Assembly (NCBI GenBank): GCA_965223235.1
Contig: CBDCVV010000017.1
Span: 1 to 64,000, forward strand
Direction: 5' to 3'
Source: UBA2589 sp965223235
Lineage (GTDB): Bacteria; Gemmatimonadota; Gemmatimonadetes; Longimicrobiales; Gaopeijiaceae
Length of the DNA: 64,000 nt
In this document: positions 1 through 8,122 of the stretch, piece by piece
Layout: each line of letters begins with the position of its first letter
Numbering within the stretch: the stretch's first letter is position 1
The notes under the pieces: generated by a model
Seen by the model: only the letters and a program-made list of their open reading frames with translations
The model's database searches: none
Told to the model about the DNA's origin: nothing
Translations under genes and position numbers: made by a program

Positions 1-1
1 T

Positions 2-193
2 GGAGCTCGCCGATGGCAGTCTATCTCGGCACCGGTAGCGTGGTATCCACGGCTGCTAGACGCATCGCCTAGTGAGCGCGCGAACTGGGAGCTCGCCGGA
101 GGCGGATTCGGCATCCATTGGCCAGCCATTGATGAAGACCTCAGTGTCGAAGGTTTGCTTCGTGGGGCACCGTCTCCTGGTGTTGGCGTTTGA
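2..193 (+). CDS. DUF2442 protein, C-terminal part (cut by window edge)
   Basis: Reading the frame that starts at base 2 gives 63 codons ending at TGA 191-193. The translation contains stretches such as WYPRLLDASPSERANWEL and GIHWPAIDEDLSVEGLL, which match the conserved C-terminal half of DUF2442 proteins. In many genomes DUF2442 is encoded beside DUF4160 in toxin-antitoxin-like pairs; the partner would lie left of the window. The gene reads toward the first attC-like site 24 bp downstream, as expected for a cassette gene. The start is not in the window. Confidence rests on recognising the family motif; the role in a TA pair is inference. Confidence 0.75.
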   Translation, partial: GARRWQSISAPVAWYPRLLDASPSERANWELAGGGFGIHWPAIDEDLSVEGLLRGAPSPGVGV

Positions 194-217
194 GCTTCGC
201 CTACCTGGAACGCCGCG

Positions 218-357
218 TAACGCCGGTCTCACGCTCTCCGCCTCTGCCTCCAATCGGCCGCATAGACTGAAGGCAACCAACGGGCTCGGCCGCTGCGCGG
301 ACACTTCGGTGAGCGCTCGCACGCTCACCTCCGCGTCGTGAGTCCGTTTGACCGTTA
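218..357 (+). repeat. attC-like site 1
   Basis: This 140-bp site begins TAACGCCGGTCTCACGC and ends GCGTCGTGAGTCCGTTTGACCGTTA. The ends are imperfect inverted repeats (R and L boxes), and the middle contains a GGTGAGCG...CGCTCACC-type hairpin. The sequence after the final GTTA reads CAGGACAT, keeping the GACA seen after the other sites. Confidence 0.8.
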
Positions 358-452
358 CAGGACATCCTCTTCAGGGGCACGTAGAAGCGTGCCGTCTATG
401 GCCTCGTATCCGGGAACGGAGTTCGGCCACCCTGCGTAGGACGTACGATGCT

Positions 453-971
453 ATGCAATCGCACATTCGAAATGCGGGGGGTATCTTCGAGAGCTGGCTT
501 CGGCGAGTCCGAGCTGGACTAGGCATGGGACTAACGTGGGCCGCAGCGTGGGCGCCGGTCGGTCTCATATTCGCCCTGGTCGCCCCGGATAGGTTAGATG
601 AAATCTTGGTTTCGTCCTCCCTCTTTGCCGGCCTAGGGCTACTCACCGGCTCAATCTTCTCAGTGGCTCTCAGCGTCGTCGAGCGCCGCAGAAGACTGGA
701 CGAGATGTCCGTTATCCGGTTCGCATTGTGGGGGGCGGCCGCAGGCCTACTCCTCGGAACTCCGCTCGTCGCTATCGCGCTGACTGCTGCCGCGGGGAGA
801 GGCGGATTCCTCGGAATCTTAGGGACTCTTGCCCTCTTGGGCGCGGGCTCCGCGGCCGGCTCACTCGTGCTCGCGCGTCGCGCGGATGATCAAGAGTTGC
901 TTGAGGCTGCCAACGAGGTTGCGGGGGTCGGTATCACGGATGCCGAGAAGCGTCAGCTGCTGGCGGAGTAG
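453..971 (+). CDS. Cassette-encoded small membrane protein
   Basis: The product is about 172 aa. From ATG 453 the protein has a basic N-terminal segment, then about four hydrophobic stretches (around LTWAAAWAPVGLIFAL, SSLFAGLGLLTGSIF, the GAAAGLLLGTPLVAIALTAA region and GFLGILGTLALLGAGSA), and a charged tail (EAANEVAGVGITDAEKRQL). The frame is open from 348, inside attC-like site 1, but ATG 453 gives a sensible start, with GTAGGA about 12 nt upstream. It ends 60 bp before site 2. I do not recognise the family. An inner-membrane location is inferred. Confidence 0.6.
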   Translation: MQSHIRNAGGIFESWLRRVRAGLGMGLTWAAAWAPVGLIFALVAPDRLDEILVSSSLFAGLGLLTGSIFSVALSVVERRRRLDEMSVIRFALWGAAAGLLLGTPLVAIALTAAAGRGGFLGILGTLALLGAGSAAGSLVLARRADDQELLEAANEVAGVGITDAEKRQLLAE

Positions 972-1030
972 GCACCTACCGTTCGCGGTGTGAGACGACC
1001 TGGGGGGCCTCCGACCGCGAGGACATCCTG

Positions 1031-1166
1031 TAACGCCGGTCTCACGCTCTCGCCTCTGCTCCAATCGGCGGGTAGACTGAAGGCAACCAACGGCTCGGCC
1101 GCTGCGCGGACACTACGGTGAGCGCTCGCACGCTCACCTCCGCGTCGTGAGTCCGTTTGACCGTTA
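1031..1166 (+). repeat. attC-like site 2
   Basis: This 136-bp site runs from TAACGCCGGTCTCACGC to CCGTTA, followed by TGGGACAT. The central hairpin GGTGAGCG-CTCGCA-CGCTCACC is perfect (8-bp stem). It is nearly identical to sites 1 and 5. Confidence 0.82.
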
Positions 1167-1233
1167 TGGGACATGCCTTTTGCCAGAAGCTGCGACGTCG
1201 CTTGAGTACTCTCACAGCTATCCACCAGTACCG

Positions 1234-2091
1234 GTGACAAGCTGTCGCCTGTGCCTCCGAGAGCGAGTTGCACTTTCCGACGAGCACATCCCCCGCCAAG
1301 AGTCTGGGCAACACAGGAAGGATTGTCGGCGAAGCGCTTCGTCTCAGGGATGGGGGCCCGGACTCTCTACACGCACCTGACGGAATCGCGCTTCGCGTCT
1401 TGTGCTCAGAGTGTAACTCGCGCTTCGGTAGTAGGCTCGGGACTACGTTCGCGGACTTCGCACGCCAGGTCCAAGCATCCGGGCGCCTCCTAAGCCCAGG
1501 TGGCCGCGTGCTAGTCGCCGCGTTCGATGTCTTCCCCGCGCGCGTGGTCAGGCAGCTATTGCTCAACTTCTTGTGCATCCAGCCGGTTGAGGATCATCCC
1601 TCGTGGACGGCCATTCGCGAATTCATCCGCTCCCGGGATGCCGCGCTTCCGAAAGAAGCCCCCTCAGTTGAACTCTATTTCAACGCGTCACAAACCTACC
1701 GGCTGGCGCCCGTGTGCGTGATACGGGTCGCTCGGGACGGGCACAGACTCGTGGGTCGTATCTGAGATCGCTGCGCCTGGGCCTCGGGGCGATCTTCACC
1801 CTGGGCGAGAAGCCCGATCCCAAGTCCCCCGTTTCATCTGATCGACTAGACATCCGGCACTGGGCCGACTCGGGCTTCTCGCACCGCGAACGTGTCCACC
1901 TTGAGCTTCCCCGGCACCGCGTCGAGAGCCCTCATCCGGTCGCATTCGGACGAAGGCGCGATGTGGCGAAGTGGCGCCGTCGGGCACATATCTCACTCCT
2001 CGTCCCTCAACGAAGCGGTGATCTCGGCCTCGACGCAGTCTCCTACTTCTGGAAAGTGGTGCCGGGTCGGAAGCATGCTAGGAGGCGATAG
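1234..2091 (+). pseudogene. HNH (HNH_5-like) endonuclease gene, frameshifted
   Basis: Three reading frames together encode one recognisable protein. The first holds CRLCLRERVALSDEHIP (CxxC then DEHIP). After a C-run at 1290-1294 the match continues in another frame as AKSLGNTGRIVG and then LCSECNSRFGSRLG (CxxCN). After about 1760-1785 a third frame continues as LGAIFTLGEKPDPKSPV and DIRHWADSGF. This order of motifs is typical of HNH_5-type proteins. Adding one C to the C-run would restore DEHIPPAKSLG. At least two frameshifts are therefore needed. They could be real decay or homopolymer sequencing errors. The start is uncertain (GTG 1234 or TTG 1180). The gene lies in its own cassette between sites 2 and 3. 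Confidence 0.6.
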
Positions 2092-2112
2092 TGTCTACCG
2101 CGGCACGTCCGA

Positions 2113-2244
2113 TAACGCCGGTCTCACGCTCTCGCCTCTGCTCTGATCAGCGGATAGACTGAAGACGATCAACGGCTCGGCCGCTTCGCGGACACTACGC
2201 AGGGACTTCGCCCTGCTCCGCGTCGTGAGTCCGATTGACCGTTG
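2113..2244 (+). repeat. attC-like site 3
   Basis: This 132-bp site begins TAACGCCGGTCTCACGC and ends GTGAGTCCGATTGACCGTTG, followed by TCAGACA. It is a divergent copy whose central hairpin sequence is GCAGGG...CCCTGC instead of GGTGAGCG...CGCTCACC, so pairing is kept while sequence changes. Confidence 0.8.
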
Positions 2245-2272
2245 TCAGACACCCCTTCCGATCGTCCAACCG

Positions 2273-2692
2273 CTAGATCGGGGTGAGTCCGTGCGCCGCG
2301 ACCAACCGCTGCCGAAGGTCCCGCAACAGCGCTTCACGATCGCGTTCGGCGCGACGCAAGAACTCCTCCGGAGCTGCAGTTTTCGCGTCGTGGCGACCTG
2401 ACCAAACGATCATGTCGATCATGATGGGGAGCAGATCAAGGCCCTTCCGCGTAAGCCCGTAGCGAGTGTGCTTGCCCGCGCCCTCCCTGACTAAGATCCC
2501 CTCCGCGACCAAGTGGCGTAGCCGCTGAGCAAGCACGTTCGTCGAGATCCGCTCCTCCGACGCGGCGAACTCCGAGAAGGTCCGTTTGTCGTAGAACATC
2601 AGGTCTCGGACGACGAGGAGGCTCCACGAGTCCCCTATGACCTGAAGCGCGTAGTTCGTGGGACAGTCCGACCGCCGATCCGTTCGCTTCAA
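2273..2692 (-). CDS. HxlR-family winged-helix transcriptional regulator
   Basis: The 139-aa product matches HxlR regulators. The Cys near the N-terminus (SDCPTNYALQVIGD) is followed by the winged helix (SWSLLVVRDLMFYDKRTFSE, then ISTNVLAQRLRHLV and the wing KHTRYGLTRKGLDL). A TTG start at 2692-2690 is chosen because AGGAG lies 4 nt upstream on the minus strand; the longer frame to 2785 would run through the operator. It is divergent to the membrane-protein gene at 2761, and a 15-bp palindrome plus a repeated ATGCAAGT lie between them, suggesting autoregulation and control of the neighbour. Its minus orientation inside the cassette implies its own promoter. HxlR proteins often sense electrophiles or thiol stress; the signal here is unknown. 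Confidence 0.88.
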   Translation of the reverse strand: MKRTDRRSDCPTNYALQVIGDSWSLLVVRDLMFYDKRTFSEFAASEERISTNVLAQRLRHLVAEGILVREGAGKHTRYGLTRKGLDLLPIMIDMIVWSGRHDAKTAAPEEFLRRAERDREALLRDLRQRLVAAHGLTPI

Positions 2693-2699
2693 GTGACTC

Positions 2700-2748
2700 C
2701 TTGCATAATGCAAGTCAGCAGGCTGCGGTTGACTCTCATCATGCAAGT
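2700..2748. promoter_or_regulatory. Putative HxlR operator region
   Basis: CTTGCATAATGCAAG (2700-2714) is a palindrome with one central unpaired base. ATGCAAGT occurs at 2708-2715 and again at 2741-2748, 33 bp apart (about three helical turns). The palindrome sits just upstream of the hxlR ribosome binding site. TTGACT at 2729-2734 could be a -35 for the rightward gene. Function is inferred from position. Confidence 0.55.
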
Positions 2749-2760
2749 TATCGACGTGGA

Positions 2761-3201
2761 GTGACCGTGGGCACCCCAACCCCAAAAACGATCGGCCTGA
2801 CCGTCGCGAGCTTTATCCTCGTCACCTTCACTGTTCAGGCGACCTCACACTTCGTGATCAACGCCGAACACTACGCTGCGATCCCGTTCACAAGGCCTGA
2901 ACCCATCATGCCCCTCGGTGTGCTCGCGATGATCGTGCAGGGCTCGGTTGCGGCGGTCCTTTTTCCTCGCACACCCTGGGCGAACGGGTCGATCCGATCA
3001 GGCGTCGTGTTTGCGTGGATCCTCGGAGCGTTCTTGGGCTGCTACATCGTTCTTGCTGAGCCCGCAAAGTACTTGGCTCCATCCCTCGGTGAATGGATGG
3101 CCGTCGAAGCCACCGCCTCCTTCACCCAGTTCACGTCCTTCGGAGTACTCTTGGCGCTGGTCCACCGCAACCACACCGCGCACCCCAGTGAGAAGGCGTG
3201 A
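2761..3201 (+). CDS. Four-helix membrane protein, HxlR neighbour
   Basis: The 146-aa product has about four hydrophobic segments: IGLTVASFILVTFTVQAT, IMPLGVLAMIVQGSVAAVLF, GVVFAWILGAFLGCYIVLA and the segment around TQFTSFGVLLALV. It contains a periplasmic-looking loop with AEHYAAIPFTRPE. GTG 2761 is taken as start because upstream codons overlap the operator; the ribosome site is weak. It resembles small four-helix proteins commonly encoded beside HxlR regulators but I cannot name the family securely. Divergent transcription from hxlR suggests it is the regulated target. Both genes share one cassette. Confidence 0.65.
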   Translation: MTVGTPTPKTIGLTVASFILVTFTVQATSHFVINAEHYAAIPFTRPEPIMPLGVLAMIVQGSVAAVLFPRTPWANGSIRSGVVFAWILGAFLGCYIVLAEPAKYLAPSLGEWMAVEATASFTQFTSFGVLLALVHRNHTAHPSEKA

Positions 3202-3234
3202 CCGTCGAAGATGGCTATAGCACGGGGTGTCTGA

Positions 3235-3411
3235 TGACGCCTGATTCACGCACTCGCCTCGGGTTCGCTTCGCTCTAGGACGTGTGGGTCCTGCGGGTGA
3301 GCAAACGCTCGGCCGCTGCGCGGACGCTCCGTCGAGCGCCTCATCTCTCTCCCTTCGCTATCTAACCCACGCTTGCGCTCGACTCCACGTCGTGAATCAT
3401 TTGGCCCGTTA
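3235..3411 (+). repeat. attC-like site 4 (long variant)
   Basis: This 177-bp variant begins TGACGCCTGATTCACGC and ends CGTCGTGAATCATTTGGCCCGTTA, followed by TCGGACA. The inner boxes read GATTCACG/CGTGAATC instead of the GTCTCACG/CGTGAGTC pair of the main group. A 9-bp internal stem GTCGAGCGC/GCGCTCGAC is visible. It resembles site 7 more than the others. Confidence 0.72.
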
Positions 3412-3471
3412 TCGGACAGGGGCTTTGGATGTGGCATCGGCGTTAGCCAAAATGCTCGAGGGGAGGCGCTC

Positions 3472-3996
3472 ATGAGGTGCGAAATCGTGACTCTCACGTT
3501 TCTCCTGGGCTTCGTTGGTGCCGCTCAACCCATGGCTGCGCAGAGGATCGCACCTCAGCAATGCGAGGAAGGCGTCGAACGCCCAGGCCGAATTCAGGGT
3601 CGACTCGTCAACGAGTCAGGCGGGCGCGTCTCGGGGCGCGGTGTGTCCGTCGGCTACGATGGAGAGCCTCAGCACTGCTACGCCTCAACCGACTCTGTCG
3701 GCCACTTCGTCTTCGAGGGATTGCGCGCGGGTCGCTATCTACTGGAAATCGCTGCCCTTGGCCTCGCGTCCATGGCTCCAATCCCAATCGACCTGGATGT
3801 CGGTGACACCGTCGAGTTCATCGTCCCTGTACTGGTAGGCAACGCCGTCACCGAATGTCTCATGCTCGGACCGTGCGTCGCGGTCTTGAGTCACGCAGCA
3901 GCTGGAGAGGAAGAAGCGGAGCCGGTCGAAGCATTGCAGCTCTTGGCCTACCGATTGTCGATCGCCACTGGCTGGGGAGACTTGGCAGCGGACTGA
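3472..3996 (+). CDS. Secreted carboxypeptidase-regulatory-like domain protein
   Basis: The product is 174 aa. ATG 3472 has GGGGAGG 5-6 nt upstream. The N-terminus looks like a signal peptide (hydrophobic TLTFLLGFVGAAQPMAAQ). The following region (GRIQGRLVNESGGRVSGRGV, then STDSVGHFVFEGLRAGRYLLE) matches the beta-sandwich carboxypeptidase-regulatory-like fold. The C-terminal third is less clear, with paired cysteines (ECLMLGPC). Gemmatimonadota and Bacteroidota use such domains in exported and receptor-like proteins. The gene fills the cassette before site 5 and has no obvious partner except the weak frame at 4001. Its role is unknown. Confidence 0.72.
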   Translation: MRCEIVTLTFLLGFVGAAQPMAAQRIAPQQCEEGVERPGRIQGRLVNESGGRVSGRGVSVGYDGEPQHCYASTDSVGHFVFEGLRAGRYLLEIAALGLASMAPIPIDLDVGDTVEFIVPVLVGNAVTECLMLGPCVAVLSHAAAGEEEAEPVEALQLLAYRLSIATGWGDLAAD

Positions 3997-4000
3997 CTGG

Positions 4001-4321
4001 GTGGCCTGCCTCACCGGCGCGGCTGACCTGACCGCACTAAGCGAGTCCTATGCACACGTCGCGGCCGCGGCCGAGTGTGAGATGCGCCCGTCTGATGAAG
4101 CACCCGGTAATGTGCTGCGCAGGAGAATGACCCACGTCGAATCCGGCCGCCACGCACGCAGGATTCACGAGCCCAGCATCGAGCGGACAGCCCCGGACAC
4201 GGCACGTATCAACACCGGCTACACGGTCGGCTCCTTGTGGGGGCAGGGTCACAGCTGCCGCGTGGTTCTCATCGACGGTCGGTGGATTCCAAGGTTCTGT
4301 GAGGCAACGTGGATTTCATGA
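4001..4321 (+). CDS. Uncertain small ORF in cassette 5
   Basis: A 106-codon frame starts with GTG 4001, 4 bp after the upstream gene, and ends 89 bp before site 5. Part of it (GYTVGSLWGQGHSCRVVLIDGRWIPRF) looks like a real folded protein; the N-terminal half is less convincing. No family is recognised. It could be a second small cassette gene or a decayed end of something larger. Confidence 0.35.
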   Translation: MACLTGAADLTALSESYAHVAAAAECEMRPSDEAPGNVLRRRMTHVESGRHARRIHEPSIERTAPDTARINTGYTVGSLWGQGHSCRVVLIDGRWIPRFCEATWIS

Positions 4322-4409
4322 CCTATCGCTGACGACTCACACGACCGCGGCCGATGCCTGTTGGATCTACCGTGACCCAGGCAGTGATTTGAACCCCGCC
4401 CCTGTCCGA

Positions 4410-4546
4410 TAACGCCGGTCTCACGCTCTCGCCTTTGGCTCCAATCGGCGGGTAGACTGAAGACAACCAACGGCTCGGCCGCTTCGCGGACACTACGGTG
4501 AGCGCTTGCACGCTCACCTCCGCGTCGTGAGTCCGTTTGACCGTTA
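4410..4546 (+). repeat. attC-like site 5
   Basis: This 137-bp site begins TAACGCCGGTCTCACGC, preceded by TGTCCGA, and ends GTTTGACCGTTA, followed by GCTGACAT. It is close to sites 1, 2 and 6 in sequence and marks the left boundary of the PHP-SMC cassette. Confidence 0.82.
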
Positions 4547-6727
4547 GCTGACATGCTCTGGTGCCATTAACCTGAGGCGTGAGTCCGGCTTCCCCCCGGC
4601 CAGTACGTACTCCTCCGCAAGACCTACCATGACACCCAATCCGCTAGGATCCGCGTGGTCGCGCTGGGACCTCCATTTCCACACCCCCGCGTCGTTCGAC
4701 TACAAGTATCCGAGCGCCTCGGCCAAGGAGATCGCGGAGACCCTTATCGAAGAAGGCGTCTCACTCGTCGCTGTCACCGACCACCACCGTATCGACGTCG
4801 ATTACATCAAGGCGATGCGAGTGGCTGCGAGCGGCCGGCTGACCGTCCTCCCAGGACTTGAGCTGCGCTCAGAGCTGGGAAGCGACCAGGTCCACTACAT
4901 CGGGCTATTCTCTGAGGAGCTCGATCTCGACCACCTCTGGGACACGCTCAAGGGGAGCCTCGGGCTCACGCCACAAGGCATCGCAGACCGCGGGGGTGAC
5001 GACGGGGTCTACATAAGGATCCCCGAAGCCGCCAAGGTAATTCGCGACGAACTAGGTGGCCTGATCTCAATTCATGCCGGAGCGAGGTCCAATTCGATTG
5101 ACCGGATCCAAAACCAGGCCCAGTTCCAACGCCGCATCAAGTATGACGTGGCGAAGGAGTTCATCGACATCCTAGAGATTGGACAGCTCAAAGACGTTGA
5201 TCGATATCTGGACGTGATCTTCCCCGCCACCGGCCTCTCGCACCCGTTGGTCGTGGGCTCGGACAATCACGATATCCGCACGTACTCTCCGAAGGTGCCT
5301 TGCTGGGTGAAGGCAGAGCCGACTTTCCTAGGCCTCATGCAGACTATCAACGAACCTAGGGGTCGCATCTACCTGGGCAATGAGCCTCCCCACCTTGCCC
5401 ACGTGAAGCAGAATCGCTCCTCGTACATCAAGAGCGTTCGCTTTGATTCCCTCGACGGCTCGGAACTCTCCGGTGGGTGGTTCGATGGCGAAGAGGTCGC
5501 ACTTAATACCGGTCTTGTCGCCCTGATCGGGAACCAGGGGAGTGGAAAAAGTGCCTTCACGGATGCGGTCGGACTCCTGGGGAACTGTCCCCACCAAGAG
5601 TCGTTCTCCTTCCTGCATGCCAGTCACTTCCGCCACCCAAAGGACAACAAGGCCGAAGAGTTCAAGGCGACTCTGACTTGGCAGAATGGCGCTACCACGA
5701 CGCGCAACTTGGACAGGGACGTTCCGTCGGGAGCCGTGGAGACGGTGCGCTACATCCCTCAGCACCACCTCGACGCAATCTGCGACGAGCTAAGAGGAGG
5801 CCGCGCAGGCAAGTTCGACGCTGAACTGCGTCAGGTCATCTTCTCTCGAGTCCCAAAGGGCAATCGCCTGAACGCCACCACTCTCGACGACCTAATCCAA
5901 CTCCGCACCGCTGACTCAAAGACCCGTATTCAGGCTCTGAAGTCAGAACTTGCGGAGCTGAACTCTGCCGCAGCCGAGCTAGAGGAGAGAACCTCCGAAG
6001 AGCATGCGCTCAGCATCGCAGGGCGCGTCGAAGCACTGGAACAACAGCTCGCCGTGGTCGAAACCGGTGAGCCGCAAGAACCTCAGCCACCCGAACTCGA
6101 CGCTGACACGCAAAAGGAGCAGCAGGGGCTGCGCGAAGAACTGGATGCGCAGCATCAACTCGTCGTCGACCTCCAAGATCAGCACAGAAGGGCTCAAGAA
6201 GAGGCGGCGACCGCTAGCGGCCAGATGACCGCCGCCCAGCTGGTGAGGGCGAAGCTGGATGCTCTCGGGCAGGCGGTGGAGCGAACCCGTGACGAGATCT
6301 CCCCGCTGGTCGAGCAACTGGGTCTACGCTCGGACTTTTTTCAACTGCAGGTCGATGACGCCGAGCTTGCCGCCCTGGAGATCCGAGTGAGGGAGCGGTC
6401 CGCCGAGACGGATGCACTCTTGGTCACGGAGGACGAGAACTCATTGCCTGCGCAATTGGAGAAGGCACGGACTGCGGAGGAGGGCCTGCGAGAGCGTTTG
6501 GATCGGCCGGGCCAGGAATATCAGGTCGCCCTAGACGCTAGGCGAGACTGGGTGCAGCGCCGGAACGCCATCATCGGCCAGGCCGACGCCCCTGGAACGC
6601 TAGAGTACGAACGCGCCCAGCAAGCTTCGCTGGCCGCCGTGCCAGCAGAGCTGGCCGCAAACCACGAGGAGCAGGTTCGAGTCGCCCTCGCGATCCTGAC
6701 GGAGAAACTCCAGATCCTAAAGGTGTA

Positions 6728-7006
6728 CGAGGAGCTGTATGCACCAGTGCAGGACTTCATCGACTCGCATCAGATCGCGAAGGATCAGTTCGGTCTACAG
6801 TTCGAGGCCGGCCTGGTTGCGGCCAAGTTCGCCGGCCGATTCTTGGACCATATCAACCAGAATCGGCGCGGAACTTACTACGGCGATGGCGGCCGAGTGG
6901 CGATCGAGGCCCTCCTCGGTAGAACGGACTTCCAAGATCCAGCCGCAACCGAGGGCTTCCTGCGAGAGGCCTATTCCGCCCTCCACGTTCACCGGAGGCC
7001 CGACGG
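6728..7006 (+). repeat. 279-bp direct repeat, copy 1
   Basis: Bases 6728-7006 reappear at 7318-7596, offset 590 bp, with no difference that I can see. They encode the end of the coiled coil of the PHP-SMC ATPase. The copy ends at CGACGG and joins directly to the IS fragment. Confidence 0.92.
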
Positions 7007-7317
7007 CTTTTTTTAGATCTCCTGCTCCATGCGAAGACGCTTGTTCTCTCTGCGCAGCCTTCGCAGTTCCTCTCGCTCCTCCGTCGTCAGACCGTCGCTG
7101 CGGACCCCCGCATCGCGGTCCGCCTGCTTGACCCAGTTGTAGATCGTCTGAGCTGTCGGCTCGAACTCCCGACTCAGCTCCTCAGGTGTCCGGCCCGATC
7201 GGACCAACTCCACCATCTGCTCCCGAAACTCCGGCGCGTACGGCCGTCTCGTTCTCGGCATCGTGAACTCCTTTCTCTCTCAAGAGATCAGGTGTCCACC
7301 AAACCGGGTCAACTCCA
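7007..7317 (-). mobile_element. Truncated IS3-family element between the repeats
   Basis: About 311 bp of foreign DNA lies between the two repeat copies. Reading the minus strand, it begins with TGGAGTTGACCCGGTTTGGTGGACA, the form of an IS3-family terminal repeat, at about 7317-7293. It then encodes OrfA and stops abruptly after the AAAAAAA run at 7008-7014, where OrfA-OrfB frameshifting normally occurs. All of OrfB and the other end are missing. Confidence 0.8.
7013..7261 (-). CDS. IS3-family transposase OrfA (HTH subunit)
   Basis: The 82-aa product begins MPRTRRPYAPEFREQMVELV and ends in a leucine-zipper-like tail (LRRLRRENKRLRMEQEI). It carries the helix-turn-helix of IS3-group OrfA (TPEELSREFEPTAQTIYNWV). 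GGAG lies upstream on the minus strand. It reaches its normal end, but the OrfB integrase is absent, so it cannot move on its own. It could still bind ends of related elements. Confidence 0.88.
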   Translation of the reverse strand: MPRTRRPYAPEFREQMVELVRSGRTPEELSREFEPTAQTIYNWVKQADRDAGVRSDGLTTEEREELRRLRRENKRLRMEQEI

Positions 7318-7596
7318 CGAGGAGCTGTATGCACCAGTGCAGGACTTCATCGACTCGCATCAGATCGCGAAGGATCAGTTCGGTCTACAGTTCGAGGCCG
7401 GCCTGGTTGCGGCCAAGTTCGCCGGCCGATTCTTGGACCATATCAACCAGAATCGGCGCGGAACTTACTACGGCGATGGCGGCCGAGTGGCGATCGAGGC
7501 CCTCCTCGGTAGAACGGACTTCCAAGATCCAGCCGCAACCGAGGGCTTCCTGCGAGAGGCCTATTCCGCCCTCCACGTTCACCGGAGGCCCGACGG
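7318..7596 (+). repeat. 279-bp direct repeat, copy 2
   Basis: This is the second copy of 6728-7006. It starts directly after the IS terminal repeat and continues into the intact 3' part of the ATPase gene. It restores the C-terminal reading frame. Confidence 0.92.
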
Positions 7597-8122
7597 AGAA
7601 GAAGAAACGGTCCAGGTCGGACGGCAGCTACGCCAGGACTACTCCGTTGAAGGCCTCTACGACTTCCTGTTCTCGTTGGACTACCTTGAGCCCCGATACA
7701 ATCTGTCCTGGAACGACCGTCCTCTTGAAAAGCTCTCGCCAGGTCAGCGCGGGTCACTCCTGTTGATATTCTACCTGCTTGTCGACCAAGGACTGGAACC
7801 CCTCGTAATCGATCAGCCCGAGGGCAACTTGGACAACCAAACAGTTTACGAGCTCCTTGTCTCATGCATCAAAGAGGCGAAGGAAAGGCGCCAGATCATC
7901 ATCGTCACTCACAATCCCAACCTCGCCGTGGTGTGTGACGCTGAACAGGTCATCCACTGTGCGTTGGACAAGGACGACAAGAATCGCATCACGTACCAGC
8001 CCGGTGCTCTGGAGAACCCAGACACGTGCCGGCACATCATCAACGTCTTGGAGGGCACGAGGCCAGCCATATCCAACCGGATTGGCAAGTACGAACTGGT
8101 CTTCGAGTAGCCAACGCTGAGC

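Larger units (their letters stand above)
4629..8110 (+). pseudogene. PHP-domain SMC-like ATPase (TrlF-like), interrupted
   Basis: The N-terminal frame runs 4629-7016 and the C-terminal frame 7292-8110. Removing 590 bp (one repeat copy plus the IS fragment) joins them in frame as a 963-aa protein. The N-terminus is a PHP phosphoesterase: DLHFHTP, VAVTDHH, LPGLEL, ISIHAGARS and VVGSDNHD carry the usual metal-binding residues. Then comes an ABC/SMC ATPase with Walker A GNQGSGKS near residue 300, Q-loop region YIPQHHLDAICDE, a long coiled coil, signature-like LSPGQRGS, Walker B region LVIDQPEGNLDNQ and switch His in IVTHNPNL. This order matches proteins annotated as TrlF-family AAA-like ATPases. 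Nuclease-plus-ABC fusions are common in phage-defence and conflict systems, so defence is a reasonable but untested role. As written, the first frame ends at a TAG inside the IS fragment, so the product is probably non-functional unless this is an assembly error. Confidence 0.85.

Noticed and set aside
72..341. 89-codon plus-strand ORF crossing attC-like site 1
   Set aside because: It reads through the site into repeat DNA and has no recognisable domain; the DUF2442 frame at 2-193 explains the first part.
1042..1578. 178-codon minus-strand ORF
   Set aside because: It is the opposite-strand shadow of site 2 and the HNH-like gene, with low-complexity composition.
218..3411. CRISPR array
   Set aside because: The repeats are 130-180 bp and far apart, with genes between; there are no short regular spacers or cas genes.
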